Below, one piece after another: positions 33,671-42,294 of a stretch of DNA of 64,000 nucleotides; within the stretch, counting starts at the first letter, position 1; every line of letters begins with the position of its first letter. The notes under the pieces were generated by a model. The model saw nothing but the letters and a program-made list of their open reading frames with translations, was not told the origin of the DNA and ran no database searches. The translations under genes were made by a program, and so were the position numbers. The stretch comes from Halorubrum ezzemoulense DSM 17463 (GTDB taxonomy: Archaea; Halobacteriota; Halobacteria; Halobacteriales; Haloferacaceae), in assembly GCF_002114285.1 (NCBI RefSeq), contig NZ_NEDJ01000002.1, positions 78,380 through 142,379 on the forward strand, written 5' to 3'.

Positions 33671-35038
33671 TCACGCGTACGCCTCGAACTCCTTGCCGAA
33701 CGCGAGGAAGTAGCCGGTGCCAACGAGCCCGACGACGGCCGCGACGGTGAACGCGACCTGGGGGCTGACGAAGTCCCACAGGTACCCCCCGACCGCCGCG
33801 CTCGGGATCACGACCGTGTTCCGGAGGAGGTAGTACGTCCCGGTGACGCGGCCGCCGGCCCCCTGCTCCGCCGGGCCGACGATGAGCGCCTTGTGCGACG
33901 GCAGGCCCGCGAACCGCAGCCCCGAGAACGCGAAAACGGCGATCATCACGGCCGACAGTGGCAGCGCCGACCCCGCGAGGGCCGGCGCGTAGATCAGTAC
34001 GACCGGGAAGAGGGCGTACACCGCGAACCCGACAGCGACGACCGGCTTGAGGCCGATGCGCTCCGCGAGCCGCGAAGCGGGGACCATGATCAACAGCGCG
34101 ACGAGCATCTCGACGCCGAGGAGGTAGCCGAAGAACGCCTGCGGCGAGAGGTCCACGTCGTACGCGAACCCGCCCAGCGCGACGGTCGCGTCGAGGCCGA
34201 CTTGGAAGAACTGCGTGACGACGAGGACGAAGAACACGTACACCATCCCGTTCGCGAACCGGACGAGCGTGTCGCCGACGAGCAGCGGCCGGAGCGGCGC
34301 CGGCATCTCCCGCAGGTCGCGCCGGACCCGGTCGAGCCCCGCGAACGAGTCGCCGAAGGAGTCGCCGCTCGCGTCGTAGAGGACGTGCTGGACGAGCGTG
34401 CCGAGGACGCCGAAGGCGACCGCGACCGCGAGGACGAACTGGAAGCTGACGGTGAACTCCGCGCGGAGTCCGATGAGGACGGCGGCCAGCACGGGTCCGA
34501 CGAGGAACGCCGTCCGCCGGAACGTCTCCGTGCTGGCGAACCCGGCGGCCAGTCGCGAGGGGTCGGTCGCCTGCTTCACGACGGCGAACGTCGCGCCGAG
34601 CCCGAACGACTTCCACGCCTGCGCGAGGACCAGTCCGACGAAGATCCAGACCCACGGCTCCACGATGAGTCCGCCCACCGCGATCGGGCCGACCCCGGGC
34701 GCGACCAGCCAGACGAGGAAGCCGAGCGTCGACAGCAGCCCGAAGAGGGTGAGCGCGTACCGCGAGCCGATACGGTCCGAGACGGCGCCGCCCGGGTACG
34801 GGTAGATCGCCGAGATAACGTTGCCGAACGTCCCGAAGAGCCCGACGACGAACCCGGACGCCCCGAGCGCGACCATGTACTCCGGGAGGTACCGGTTCGT
34901 CATCTGGAACCCCAAGCTGAACGCGAACATCGCGATCGACAGCACGAACACGTCGCGCTCCAGCGCGAAGAGTCGCCGAAACCCGTCCAGCGCCCCGGAA
35001 TCCGCCTCTGCGTCCGCGTCGTCGCCGCCGGCGCTCAC
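33671..35038 (-). CDS. MFS transporter
   Basis: 455 residues from GTG 35038, with 12 predicted transmembrane helices. The classical MFS loop 2-3 motif reads 'GGAVSDRIGSRYALTLFGLL', and the second half repeats it as 'ASRLAERIGLKPVVAVGF'. A soluble 30-residue loop between helices 6 and 7 carries 'YDASGDSFGDSFAGLDRVRRDLREMP'. Substrate not predictable. The GTG overlaps by 4 nt (GTGA) the stop of an upstream 26-codon open frame beginning at 35115, which has the promoter-proximal position; translation is likely coupled. Confidence 0.87.
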   Translation of the reverse strand: MSAGGDDADAEADSGALDGFRRLFALERDVFVLSIAMFAFSLGFQMTNRYLPEYMVALGASGFVVGLFGTFGNVISAIYPYPGGAVSDRIGSRYALTLFGLLSTLGFLVWLVAPGVGPIAVGGLIVEPWVWIFVGLVLAQAWKSFGLGATFAVVKQATDPSRLAAGFASTETFRRTAFLVGPVLAAVLIGLRAEFTVSFQFVLAVAVAFGVLGTLVQHVLYDASGDSFGDSFAGLDRVRRDLREMPAPLRPLLVGDTLVRFANGMVYVFFVLVVTQFFQVGLDATVALGGFAYDVDLSPQAFFGYLLGVEMLVALLIMVPASRLAERIGLKPVVAVGFAVYALFPVVLIYAPALAGSALPLSAVMIAVFAFSGLRFAGLPSHKALIVGPAEQGAGGRVTGTYYLLRNTVVIPSAAVGGYLWDFVSPQVAFTVAAVVGLVGTGYFLAFGKEFEAYA

Positions 35039-35115
35039 GGGGGCGCCCCCGGTGTTCCGGAGCGGTCGCGGTCGTCGACGCCGGCGCGGGTCGGTCCTGC
35101 CTCGGGGAGCGCCAT
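35035..35115 (-). CDS. Putative 26-aa upstream ORF coupled to the MFS gene
   Basis: ATG 35113-35115 to a TGA that overlaps the MFS GTG start (CCGTGAGC). It encodes 26 residues (MALPEAGPTRAGVDDRDRSG...). A T-rich box (minus GGAATTTTTG, about 35139-35148) is 27-30 nt upstream, so this ATG, not the MFS GTG, sits at the expected leaderless position. It may be a coupling leader peptide, or the original N terminus of the transporter displaced by a frameshift. Confidence 0.4.
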   Translation of the reverse strand: MALPEAGPTRAGVDDRDRSGTPGAPP

Positions 35116-35241
35116 ACGCGTCGTCCGGTTCGCGTCGACAAAAATTCCACCCCGTCACGGAGCCGGCGCGAGACGGTCACTCACCTCGGGTGGCGCCGGC
35201 GAGGGAGCAAGTCGGGAGCGCCAGTCGGACCGGTCGGGGCC

Positions 35242-38127
35242 TCACCCGGACGGCGACTCGGTCGCTCGAACGAGCGCGCGCAGCTCCTCGACGGCGAGTG
35301 GCTCGACCCGCTCGAGCGTCCCATCGCTCGTGTAGAACAGGCTCGTTTCGACCGCTTTCTCGGCGAACCACTCGTCGAGGACGTGGTAGTAGACGCTGAG
35401 CTGCTTCTGGTACTCTGCCCGCGCGCGCCGCGTCGAGTCCGTCTTGTAATCGACGACTGCGACCCGGTCGTCGGTCACGTGAACGAGGTCCGCGATCCCC
35501 GAGACCGTGACGCGGCGGCCGTCGACCTCGAGCGGGAGCGTCACCGGCTCCTCGACGTACCGCTCGCCCGACAGCCCGTCGAGTAGGTCGACGACTCGCC
35601 GCTCGTGGTCGTTCGACGGCGTCACGTCGTCGCCGAGCGCGTACGCCTCCGCAAAGTCGTGGACCCGAGAGCCGAAGTCCATGCCGCGAGTCTCGGGCGC
35701 CGCCTCGGCGCCCGCCTCCGACCGCTCGTCCGCCGCCTCGAACACGGTCTCGTCCATCAGCGAGTGTGGGCTGTGACCGATCGGGCCGTCAGGCGCCGTC
35801 ACCGAGAACGGCAGTTCCGCGTCGGCGGGCTCCTCGCGGTCGAGCGACTCGACCGCTGGTTCGATCTCTTCGACGGCGACGGGAAGCTCCTCGAGGAACG
35901 TGTTCGGGTCCTCGCCGGCCGCGAACACGACGTGGCTCTCCGCGCGCGTGACCGCGACGTAGAGCAGCCGGCGTTCCTCGTCGTACGCCCGCGGTAGGCA
36001 GCGCCGGATCACGTCGTGCCGCCAGTTGTCGTACACGTGCGGGTGGGCCCGCTCCGCCGAGTACACCTTCTGCTGTCGGAGCCCCACCGGGTCCCGGTAC
36101 TCGATGACGCTCGATCCGCCGGCTCGAGGTGGGAAGCGCCCCGCGTTCATGTTCGCCATGACGACGATCGGATACTCCAACCCCTTCGCGGCGTGAATCG
36201 TCTGGACGGTCACCGCGTCGTCGCCCGCGGACGCGGCGACGTCGACCGTGCTGCCGGTCTCGACGCCGCGCTCCATGAACCGGATCAGCTCGCCGCGAGT
36301 CGCCGTCGTCGCGTCGTGGACCGACTGGACCGTGTGGAGGAGCACGTCCGCCGCGTCGCCCGCGAAGCCGTAGCGGTCGAGGACGCGGCGGGCGACCGCG
36401 CCGACCGACTCCAGATCGTGGAGCCCGTCGCGGAACGCCGCCGGGTCGTCAGGGTACGACCCCGTCTCCAGGAAGCGACCGATCTCGTCGAACGCGTACC
36501 CGGCCCGTTCGAGGACCACCGCCCAGCCGCGGTCGGCGTCGGTTTCGAGGATCCGAAGCCACGCGAGCAGCAGTTTCGCCGGATCCGTCCGGAACAGTTC
36601 GATCCCGCCGTCGTAGGCCATCGGGAAGTCGTACTCGTCGGCGGCGGCGAGGAGTTCCCGCCCGTAGTCTCGGGTCCGGGTGAACACCGCGATATCCCCG
36701 TACTCCGGCGGTCGCGGTTCGCCGTCCGCCCCCTCGACGGCGTAGTCGTCGTTGCCGACGATCGCCTGAACCTTCGAGAGGACCGCCTCGTGTTCGTCCT
36801 CGTGGCGGATTCCCTCGACGACCGTGTTGTCGAAGGGAGTATTCGAGGAGAGCCCGACGACGTCGTCGGGGTCGACCGCGACGGTATCTCCGCTCGCAGC
36901 CGGCGCCGCGATCGCCCGCTCCGAGAGGTCGATGACCGACGCCGTCGACCGGTAGTTCTCCCGCAGTTCGATCCGGGTCGGGTCGGTCGCGTCGAACGGG
37001 ACCCGGTCGGCGTCGTCGTTGAGTTCGGCGGCGAACCGCTCCAGCCGCGCTTCGAACTCGGTGACGTTGCGCACGTCCGCGTACTGGAACGAGTAGATGC
37101 TCTGCTTCCAGTCGCCGACGGCGCAGAAGTTCTCGGTCCCGGACAGAAGCAGCGCGAGCTTGAACTGGAGCTCACTCGTGTCCTGAAACTCGTCGACCAT
37201 GACGTACTCGAACTGCGCCGCCTCGCGGGCGCGCTCGTCCTCGCAGAGGAGGACGAACGCGAACAGCTGGAGGAAGCTGAAGGATAGGTAGTTGCGGCGC
37301 AGCGCAAATCGCAGGTACTCGAAGTACACGTCGCGGACGAACGCCTTGAGCCCGTCGCGGTCCTCGTCGAAGACCGCCCGCGCCACGTCGTCGTCGAGGC
37401 GCTTCGTCCCGCGGCCGCCGCGCAGCTCCGACTTCGACGGGGCGTCCGAGCGGTACGTCTTGTGGCGGCCGAAGTCGCTCAGGTCCTCGCGCAGCGCCGA
37501 CTGTTTCCGGCCGTCGTTCCGGGGTCGGTTCGCCGCGTCGAACCGCGCTCTGAACGCCTCGAAGTCGCCGTCGAGGTATGATTCGCCGCCTCGATACCAC
37601 CCGTCGGCAGTGGGGAAGATCCCCTTCGACGCGAGCTCTCCGATCAGGTCGAGCAGCTCGCCCGGTTCGGCGAGCGCGCGGTAAAACGCCGCGTGTTCCG
37701 GGTGGTCGTCGCGGAAGCCGCCGAAGAACTCGCGGAACCGCTCGGCCTCGATCAGCTCGTCTTCGAGGATCCGCGTCGACCCCGTGATCCGCTCGTCGAG
37801 GCCGAGGTGTGTCGGCGCGGCGTACCCGTGCTCCTGAAGCAGTTCGTGGCAGTGCGAGTGGAACGTCCGGATCGGGGCGTCGGCCAGCTCCCGCAGGCCG
37901 TACGCGCTGTGGTCGACGATCCGCTCTCGCATCTCGGTCGCGGCGCTCCGCGTGAACGTCGCCAGCAGCACGTCGTCCGGTTCCACGTCCGGCCGGTCGA
38001 CGATCCGTCCGTAGCGCCGGGTGACGGCGAACGTCTTCCCCGTCCCGGGACCGGCGTCGACCAGGTGCGTCCCCGCCGTGCTCTCGATGAGCTCCCGCTG
38101 GGCCTCGTTCGGCGTCGGCTCGCTCAT
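35242..38127 (-). CDS. UvrD/Rep-type helicase-nuclease (AddA/RecB-like subunit)
   Basis: 961 residues from ATG 38127. SF1 helicase motifs: Walker A 'AGPGTGKTFA' (25-34), Ia 'LLATFTRSAATEMRERI', II 'YVMVDEFQDTSELQ', III 'AVGDWKQSIYSFQYA', IV 'ENYRSTASVI', V 'VQTIHAAKGLEYPIVV', VI 'RRLLYVAVTRAESHVV'. The C-terminal domain is a PD-(D/E)XK nuclease with 'VSGIADLVHVTDDRVAVVDYKTDSTRRARAEYQKQLSVYYHVL' (DYK near residue 892). This is the two-part layout of AddA/RecB, enzymes that resect double-strand breaks and degrade foreign DNA. It overlaps its AddB-like partner by 4 nt. Confidence 0.9.
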   Translation of the reverse strand: MSEPTPNEAQRELIESTAGTHLVDAGPGTGKTFAVTRRYGRIVDRPDVEPDDVLLATFTRSAATEMRERIVDHSAYGLRELADAPIRTFHSHCHELLQEHGYAAPTHLGLDERITGSTRILEDELIEAERFREFFGGFRDDHPEHAAFYRALAEPGELLDLIGELASKGIFPTADGWYRGGESYLDGDFEAFRARFDAANRPRNDGRKQSALREDLSDFGRHKTYRSDAPSKSELRGGRGTKRLDDDVARAVFDEDRDGLKAFVRDVYFEYLRFALRRNYLSFSFLQLFAFVLLCEDERAREAAQFEYVMVDEFQDTSELQFKLALLLSGTENFCAVGDWKQSIYSFQYADVRNVTEFEARLERFAAELNDDADRVPFDATDPTRIELRENYRSTASVIDLSERAIAAPAASGDTVAVDPDDVVGLSSNTPFDNTVVEGIRHEDEHEAVLSKVQAIVGNDDYAVEGADGEPRPPEYGDIAVFTRTRDYGRELLAAADEYDFPMAYDGGIELFRTDPAKLLLAWLRILETDADRGWAVVLERAGYAFDEIGRFLETGSYPDDPAAFRDGLHDLESVGAVARRVLDRYGFAGDAADVLLHTVQSVHDATTATRGELIRFMERGVETGSTVDVAASAGDDAVTVQTIHAAKGLEYPIVVMANMNAGRFPPRAGGSSVIEYRDPVGLRQQKVYSAERAHPHVYDNWRHDVIRRCLPRAYDEERRLLYVAVTRAESHVVFAAGEDPNTFLEELPVAVEEIEPAVESLDREEPADAELPFSVTAPDGPIGHSPHSLMDETVFEAADERSEAGAEAAPETRGMDFGSRVHDFAEAYALGDDVTPSNDHERRVVDLLDGLSGERYVEEPVTLPLEVDGRRVTVSGIADLVHVTDDRVAVVDYKTDSTRRARAEYQKQLSVYYHVLDEWFAEKAVETSLFYTSDGTLERVEPLAVEELRALVRATESPSG

Positions 38128-40706
38128 CGGTCCCCCTCCAACAGCAGGTCGCGGTTGTCCACGCGCCGGTAGTTCGGCGCGCCGGCGAGCCCGTCGACCG
38201 GGAACCGCTCCTCGCCGGCGCACCGGGCGTTGAGTTCGTCGGGGCGCTCGTCGACGAACGCCTCGAAGGCGTCGAGGTCCTCGCGGAAGAAGGCCCGCCT
38301 GCGGGCGCCGTTGAGCTCTCGGATCGCCTGGTCCGCGCCCTTCTCGGCGTCGACGGCCGCGGACGTTTCCGCGTCGACCGCGGCGGTGAACCGCTCGGCG
38401 AACTCGGAGTCGCGGAGTTCGCCCTTGTCGGTCGTCTCGGGGAACGTCAGCGGGGCCACAACCTGCTCGTAGGCCGAGTAGCCGAGGTCCTCGAACGTCT
38501 CCCGACAGTCGGTGTAGCCGTCGAGGAGCCGCTCGTACGCATCCCGGGAGCCGACGTACTCGTCGAAGGCGACCGGGTGGTAGGTGACCGTCGTGAGCGC
38601 GTCGCCGAGGTCGGCGTCGCCCGCGATCACGTCGGCCATCGGCTCGAGGAAGTGGAAGAACGTGAACTCCAGCCGCTCATTCGGACGGACCGACCGGTAG
38701 TACGTCAGGTACAGCGCCGCCTGAAAGTTCGGCGCGTCCGCCGGCGGGTCGACCGCCGCGTCGCCGACGACCTGTGCGGTGCGCTTCTTGCGTCCGCTCT
38801 TGTAATCGAGCAGCGCGGTCGGCGCCCGCACGAGGTCGATCTTCCCCTTCACGCCGAGGGCATCGTCCTCGAACCAGCGCTCGGTGAGCGGTGAGTCGAC
38901 CGGCTCGTCGAAGTGTTCCGCGAAGAAATTGGTTCCCCACCCCGACGCCGCCGTGAGGAAGTCGTCCGACTCCGGCCCCTCCTCGTCGAGATACTCCGCG
39001 ATCAGCTCCAGTCCGATGCGGTACTTCCGGCGGCGGAGGGGCTCGTCGGCGGCCGAGGAGAACGCCTCGGTCTCCGCGAGCATGGCGTCGACGAGGGCGT
39101 CGGTGTCGGCCGCGGCGACCGCCTCGGGGTGGTTCACGTAGAACTCCGCGAAGTCGTGGAAGAGGGTCCCCTCGACGAACCGTTCCCGATCCGGAGTGTC
39201 GAGGAGCCGCCCGAAGAGGTAGTCCCGGGGGCTGTTGACGTAGCTATTCAGGGTCGACTGGCTGACCGTCCCGACCGTCTCGGGGTCCACTCCGGTCGGT
39301 TCACGGTCGAAGCCCGCGCCCGTCGACCGCGGTCGCGGCCGGTGTTCGACCGAGTCGAGGTCGCTGAACCGCTCGAACTCCTCGTCGAGGAGGTCGCCGA
39401 GGTACAGGCACGGAGTGACCGGCTCCCCGCCGGCCGCGTCTTGAACGAGGTAGTACCGTCGGTCACCGCTCTGGAGCAGGCGCTGGAAGTCGCCGACGTA
39501 GCGCGCGAACTGGGTCTCGGTGTCCACCCACGGCCGCTGGGGCGCCGAGTGCGTCCACTCCTCTCCCATTCCGAGGTGGAAGACGACGGGGCGGTCGACG
39601 TACGCGGAGGACTTCGCGTCGGCGAGGAGGACGCCCTCGTTCTCCCTGTCGACGGGGACCTCGTAGGTCTGGAGGTAGTAGGCGAGTCGGTCGACCGCGC
39701 CGGCGGTCACTTGCGCGTCGGCGAGCCCCAGGTTCCGCAGCTCCTCGTCGAGCCGGTCCAGTTCGACGCCGGCCTCGGTCGCGTAGGCGTCGAGCGCCGC
39801 CGCGAACGTCCGGTCGCCGACGCCGTCGCGGAACGTCCGCAGCCACTCCGTGGCGGGGTGGTCGACGGCCGCCAACCGCCGCTCCCGGTCCGCGGTCGGG
39901 ACGTCCATCCCCAGTTGCGCGAGGATCGGGGCGGCGTCGCCGACGGTCGCGTCGCTCCCCCGGAAACAGAGCCGGAGGAGCCGGACGAACGTCCGGTGGT
40001 GCGGGTCGTCCGCGAACCCCGGCCCGCCGTAGAAGGGGATGCCCGCGGCCTCGAACGCGGACTCGACGAGCGAGGAGTACTTCCCGCCGCCGTCGAGGAC
40101 GACGGCGACGCGGTCCGCATTGTGCGCCGTGATCGTATCGCGGAGCGCGGCGACGATGTCGGTCGCCGACTCGAAGACGTGGAAGGGCGGGGGGTCGAAC
40201 GCCTCCCCGCTGAAGAGGTCGACGCGATCGAACGCATCCGGGAGGACGCCGCGCTCCAGTTCGGTCAGCTGGTCGTACCCGACGACGGCGACGGACCCAC
40301 CGTCGTCGATCGCGTACTCCGTGAGCCGCTTCGAGGTCGTCCGCAGCGTCCGCATGACTTCGACGACCTCGCGGGTCGCGTCGTCGACGTAGGCGTCGTA
40401 CTCTAAGACCGCGCCGAGCCGGCCGGTGTGTTCCCAACACTGGAGGACGTTCCCGACGGCGTACGCGACCGCCTTCCAGTCGTGGTCGGTCTGTCGGACG
40501 ATCTCGAGGAACGCCCGGCGGTCCTCCGCCTGCTCGCGGCGACCGGCCGCGAGGCGGCGCGGCGTGGTCGCGAACGTTCCGAAGTGCGGGCGGTCGAGGC
40601 GGCGGTTGATCGCGCTCGCGACCGGGGCGTCGGGCGTCACGACGAGGTCGTAGTCCCGGACCTCCGCGTAGAGCGACGCCGCGTCTTTCGCGCTCCGAAT
40701 AGGCAC
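38124..40706 (-). CDS. PD-(D/E)XK nuclease-containing AddB/RexB-like subunit
   Basis: 860 residues. The N-terminal two-thirds follow the AddB-type inactivated helicase scaffold: no Walker A lysine motif is visible, but 'VAVVLDGGGKYSSLVESAFEAAGIPFYGG' matches the domain that positions the partner helicase. The C-terminal nuclease has 'LFHDFAEFYVNHPEA', 'GVKGKIDLVRAPTALLDYKSGRKKRT' (DYK near 634) and 'QAALYLTYY'. The conserved AddB iron-sulfur cysteine in 'SxYxxCPxxYF' is replaced by 'NSYVNSPRDYLFG'. It is the first gene of the pair, with TATCTTTTTG (minus, 40731-40740) 28 nt upstream. Confidence 0.85.
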   Translation of the reverse strand: MPIRSAKDAASLYAEVRDYDLVVTPDAPVASAINRRLDRPHFGTFATTPRRLAAGRREQAEDRRAFLEIVRQTDHDWKAVAYAVGNVLQCWEHTGRLGAVLEYDAYVDDATREVVEVMRTLRTTSKRLTEYAIDDGGSVAVVGYDQLTELERGVLPDAFDRVDLFSGEAFDPPPFHVFESATDIVAALRDTITAHNADRVAVVLDGGGKYSSLVESAFEAAGIPFYGGPGFADDPHHRTFVRLLRLCFRGSDATVGDAAPILAQLGMDVPTADRERRLAAVDHPATEWLRTFRDGVGDRTFAAALDAYATEAGVELDRLDEELRNLGLADAQVTAGAVDRLAYYLQTYEVPVDRENEGVLLADAKSSAYVDRPVVFHLGMGEEWTHSAPQRPWVDTETQFARYVGDFQRLLQSGDRRYYLVQDAAGGEPVTPCLYLGDLLDEEFERFSDLDSVEHRPRPRSTGAGFDREPTGVDPETVGTVSQSTLNSYVNSPRDYLFGRLLDTPDRERFVEGTLFHDFAEFYVNHPEAVAAADTDALVDAMLAETEAFSSAADEPLRRRKYRIGLELIAEYLDEEGPESDDFLTAASGWGTNFFAEHFDEPVDSPLTERWFEDDALGVKGKIDLVRAPTALLDYKSGRKKRTAQVVGDAAVDPPADAPNFQAALYLTYYRSVRPNERLEFTFFHFLEPMADVIAGDADLGDALTTVTYHPVAFDEYVGSRDAYERLLDGYTDCRETFEDLGYSAYEQVVAPLTFPETTDKGELRDSEFAERFTAAVDAETSAAVDAEKGADQAIRELNGARRRAFFREDLDAFEAFVDERPDELNARCAGEERFPVDGLAGAPNYRRVDNRDLLLEGDR

Positions 40707-40789
40707 GACTATCGGGAGCCGGACGAGTCACAAAAAGATAGCGGGGGCGCCGATCGGTTCGCCGAGTCCGGAAGTATCCGGAGGCGCCG

Positions 40790-40960
40790 TTGTGCGACGT
40801 ATTCGACTCCGATCAGACGATCGATCGACGGCTTCCGAAGCTTGAGGACGCGGGGCTCGTGGACCGCTACGACCCGCAAGGGGACAGTCGTATCACGATC
40901 GCGGTCGAGTCTCCCTCATTGGCGAACGCGACGAGAGCACCTCGAAGCCGACTGAGTCCG
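40790..40960 (+). pseudogene. Remnant of a winged-helix (HTH) regulator gene
   Basis: Plus-strand frame with 'CDVFDSDQTIDRRLPKLEDAGLVDRYDPQGDSRITIAVESPS' reads like the recognition helix and wing of an archaeal wHTH regulator ('t.dr.L.kLedaGLVdRyd..g.sR'). There is no proper start (only TTG 40790), the upstream helix is absent, and the frame degenerates into Arg/Pro-rich sequence after about 40960. The best reading is a decayed fragment. It lies in the 505-bp gap 40707-41211 together with an IS-end hairpin. Confidence 0.45.
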
Positions 40961-41095
40961 GTTCCCGTCGCTACTCGACACCGAGCTCGCGAGCGGCGGC
41001 CGAAATTGCGAGTCTCGTGTGCGCTCCGCACCGTCTCTAGTAACCGGCAACCGATCGGAACGGTAAGCGAGTGACGCCAGTGTTATAAGACGCAA

Positions 41096-41130
41096 GGAGA
41101 ATACCCGCGCCTTTAGGCGCGGGATGAATC
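41096..41130 (+). mobile_element. IS200/IS605-type right-end hairpin (solo remnant)
   Basis: Perfect 8-bp stem CCCGCGCC (41104-41111), loop TTTA, GGCGCGGG (41116-41123), preceded by GGAGAATA and followed by ATGAATCC. This arrangement is the characteristic right-end hairpin of haloarchaeal IS200/IS605-group (IS1341-like) elements, where it closes the tnpB-derived guide RNA. No intact tnpA or tnpB gene is beside it, so it is a solo end or a scar. It sits 82 bp from tRNA-Arg. Confidence 0.65.
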
Positions 41131-41211
41131 CGGCAAGCTCTCTACACCCACCATTCGATCCGAGACTCTACAGTAGAATTAGGACTAGTTCGGCAACGGA
41201 CCGCGAGTGAG

Positions 41212-41286
41212 TGGGCGCTACAGGATTTGAACCCGTGGCAACTTGGTCCGAAGCCAAGCACTCTGTCCAAACTGAGCTAAGCGCCC
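41212..41286 (-). tRNA. tRNA-Arg (anticodon TCG)
   Basis: 75-nt cloverleaf on the minus strand. Acceptor GGGCGCT/AGCGCCC, D arm TTAGCTCAGTTTGGACAGA, anticodon stem CTTGG/CCAAG with loop CTTCGGA (anticodon TCG, reads CGA), T loop GTTCAAATC, discriminator A. No intron and no encoded CCA. Lies 332 bp from the RecA-like ATPase gene; that gap (41287-41618) shows only an AT-rich GAATATTATT at 41511-41520. Confidence 0.97.
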
Positions 41287-41618
41287 TCACGTCGGCTTAC
41301 TTCCGAGAGCGTGTTAAGTCCCGCGATTCGAAACCGGCGCCGCGCAGTCCGTCGGTTCCGGCCCGGCGTCGCCGATCGGTCGATTCGCCTGCGTGATAGA
41401 TTTCCACGGTCCGGCGGCGTTCGGCCCCCCACTGGCGGCCGAATTCGCCGTCCGATCGGGTCCACGGCCCGATCGGGACGCGCCGTCGCGTCGCAGGGGC
41501 CGATCAAAAAGAATATTATTCGGAGCGGGCATGTTCAGGTAGTAGATGTGTCTTGGTCGCACGGCCTCGCGGCCGAACGAGTGGATCGCGCCGACGTCGC
41601 CGCCCCCGAGGTGCGTCC

Positions 41619-42218
41619 ATGTATGAGCTGACGCCGCATTTCGACGCCGATGTCGATCCCGGGACCAACATTCTGTTGACCGGCCCGCCGCTCAGCGGGA
41701 AGCGGTCGATAATGATGGACGTCCTCGCCGCAGGGACCGATCGCGACGAGGGCGCCATCGTCGTCACCACCAAGGACGGCGCCGATCGGGTGCTCCGCGA
41801 CTACGAGGAGCGGACGCCCTACGAGGGGAAGCCCGTCGCGGTCGTCGACTGCGTCACCCGCCAGCAGGGGGGCGAGACCCGCGAGTCCGACCGTATCAAG
41901 TACGCCTCCTCGCCGGTAGACATGACCGGGATCGGGATCAAGCTCTCCGAGTTCCTCCAGGCGTTCGGCGACCGCGGTATCGATCAGAACCGCGTGATGG
42001 TCCACTCGCTGTCGACGCTGCTGATGTACTCGGACCTCCAGACGGTGTTCCGGTTCCTCCACGTGTTCACGGGCCGCGTCCAGAGCGTCGACGGACTGGG
42101 ACTGTACAGCATCGACTCGACCGCCCACGACGACCAGGCGATGAACACGCTCAAACAGCTGTTCGACGGCATCGTCACCGTCCCCGAGGACGGCGACCCC
42201 GAGATCCGACTCCCCTGA
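41619..42218 (+). CDS. RecA-superfamily (KaiC/RadA-like) ATPase
   Basis: 199 residues from ATG 41619. Walker A-type 'LLTGPPLSGKRSIMMDVL' (residues 19-36) and the overall RecA/KaiC-like strand order 'GAIVVTTKDGADRVL', 'GKPVAVVDCVTRQQ', 'NRVMVHSLSTLLMY', 'TVFRFLHVFTGRVQSVDGLGLYSID' are clear. The Walker B strand lacks the usual Asp (VMVHSLS), as in many haloarchaeal single-domain homologues that may regulate rather than hydrolyse. It is probably expressed from the AT-rich region around 41511, giving a leader of about 75-80 nt. Confidence 0.82.
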   Translation: MYELTPHFDADVDPGTNILLTGPPLSGKRSIMMDVLAAGTDRDEGAIVVTTKDGADRVLRDYEERTPYEGKPVAVVDCVTRQQGGETRESDRIKYASSPVDMTGIGIKLSEFLQAFGDRGIDQNRVMVHSLSTLLMYSDLQTVFRFLHVFTGRVQSVDGLGLYSIDSTAHDDQAMNTLKQLFDGIVTVPEDGDPEIRLP

Positions 42219-42294
42219 CCGGGAGCCGACGACCACGCTTCTCTTCACAGCGGCTAGGGATCCGTTTAATCGCATGGCGATCGAATCGTCGACC

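Noticed and set aside
31336..35335. A single 1252-codon minus-strand frame and other long frames spanning the S9 peptidase and MFS genes
   Set aside because: Only the part after 33503 encodes the peptidase. The upstream portion is out-of-frame reading of the MFS gene with Arg-rich noise.
41311..41631. 106-codon frame between tRNA-Arg and the RecA-like ATPase
   Set aside because: Composition is Arg/Pro-rich, it ends inside the ATPase gene in another frame, and it has no recognisable domain.
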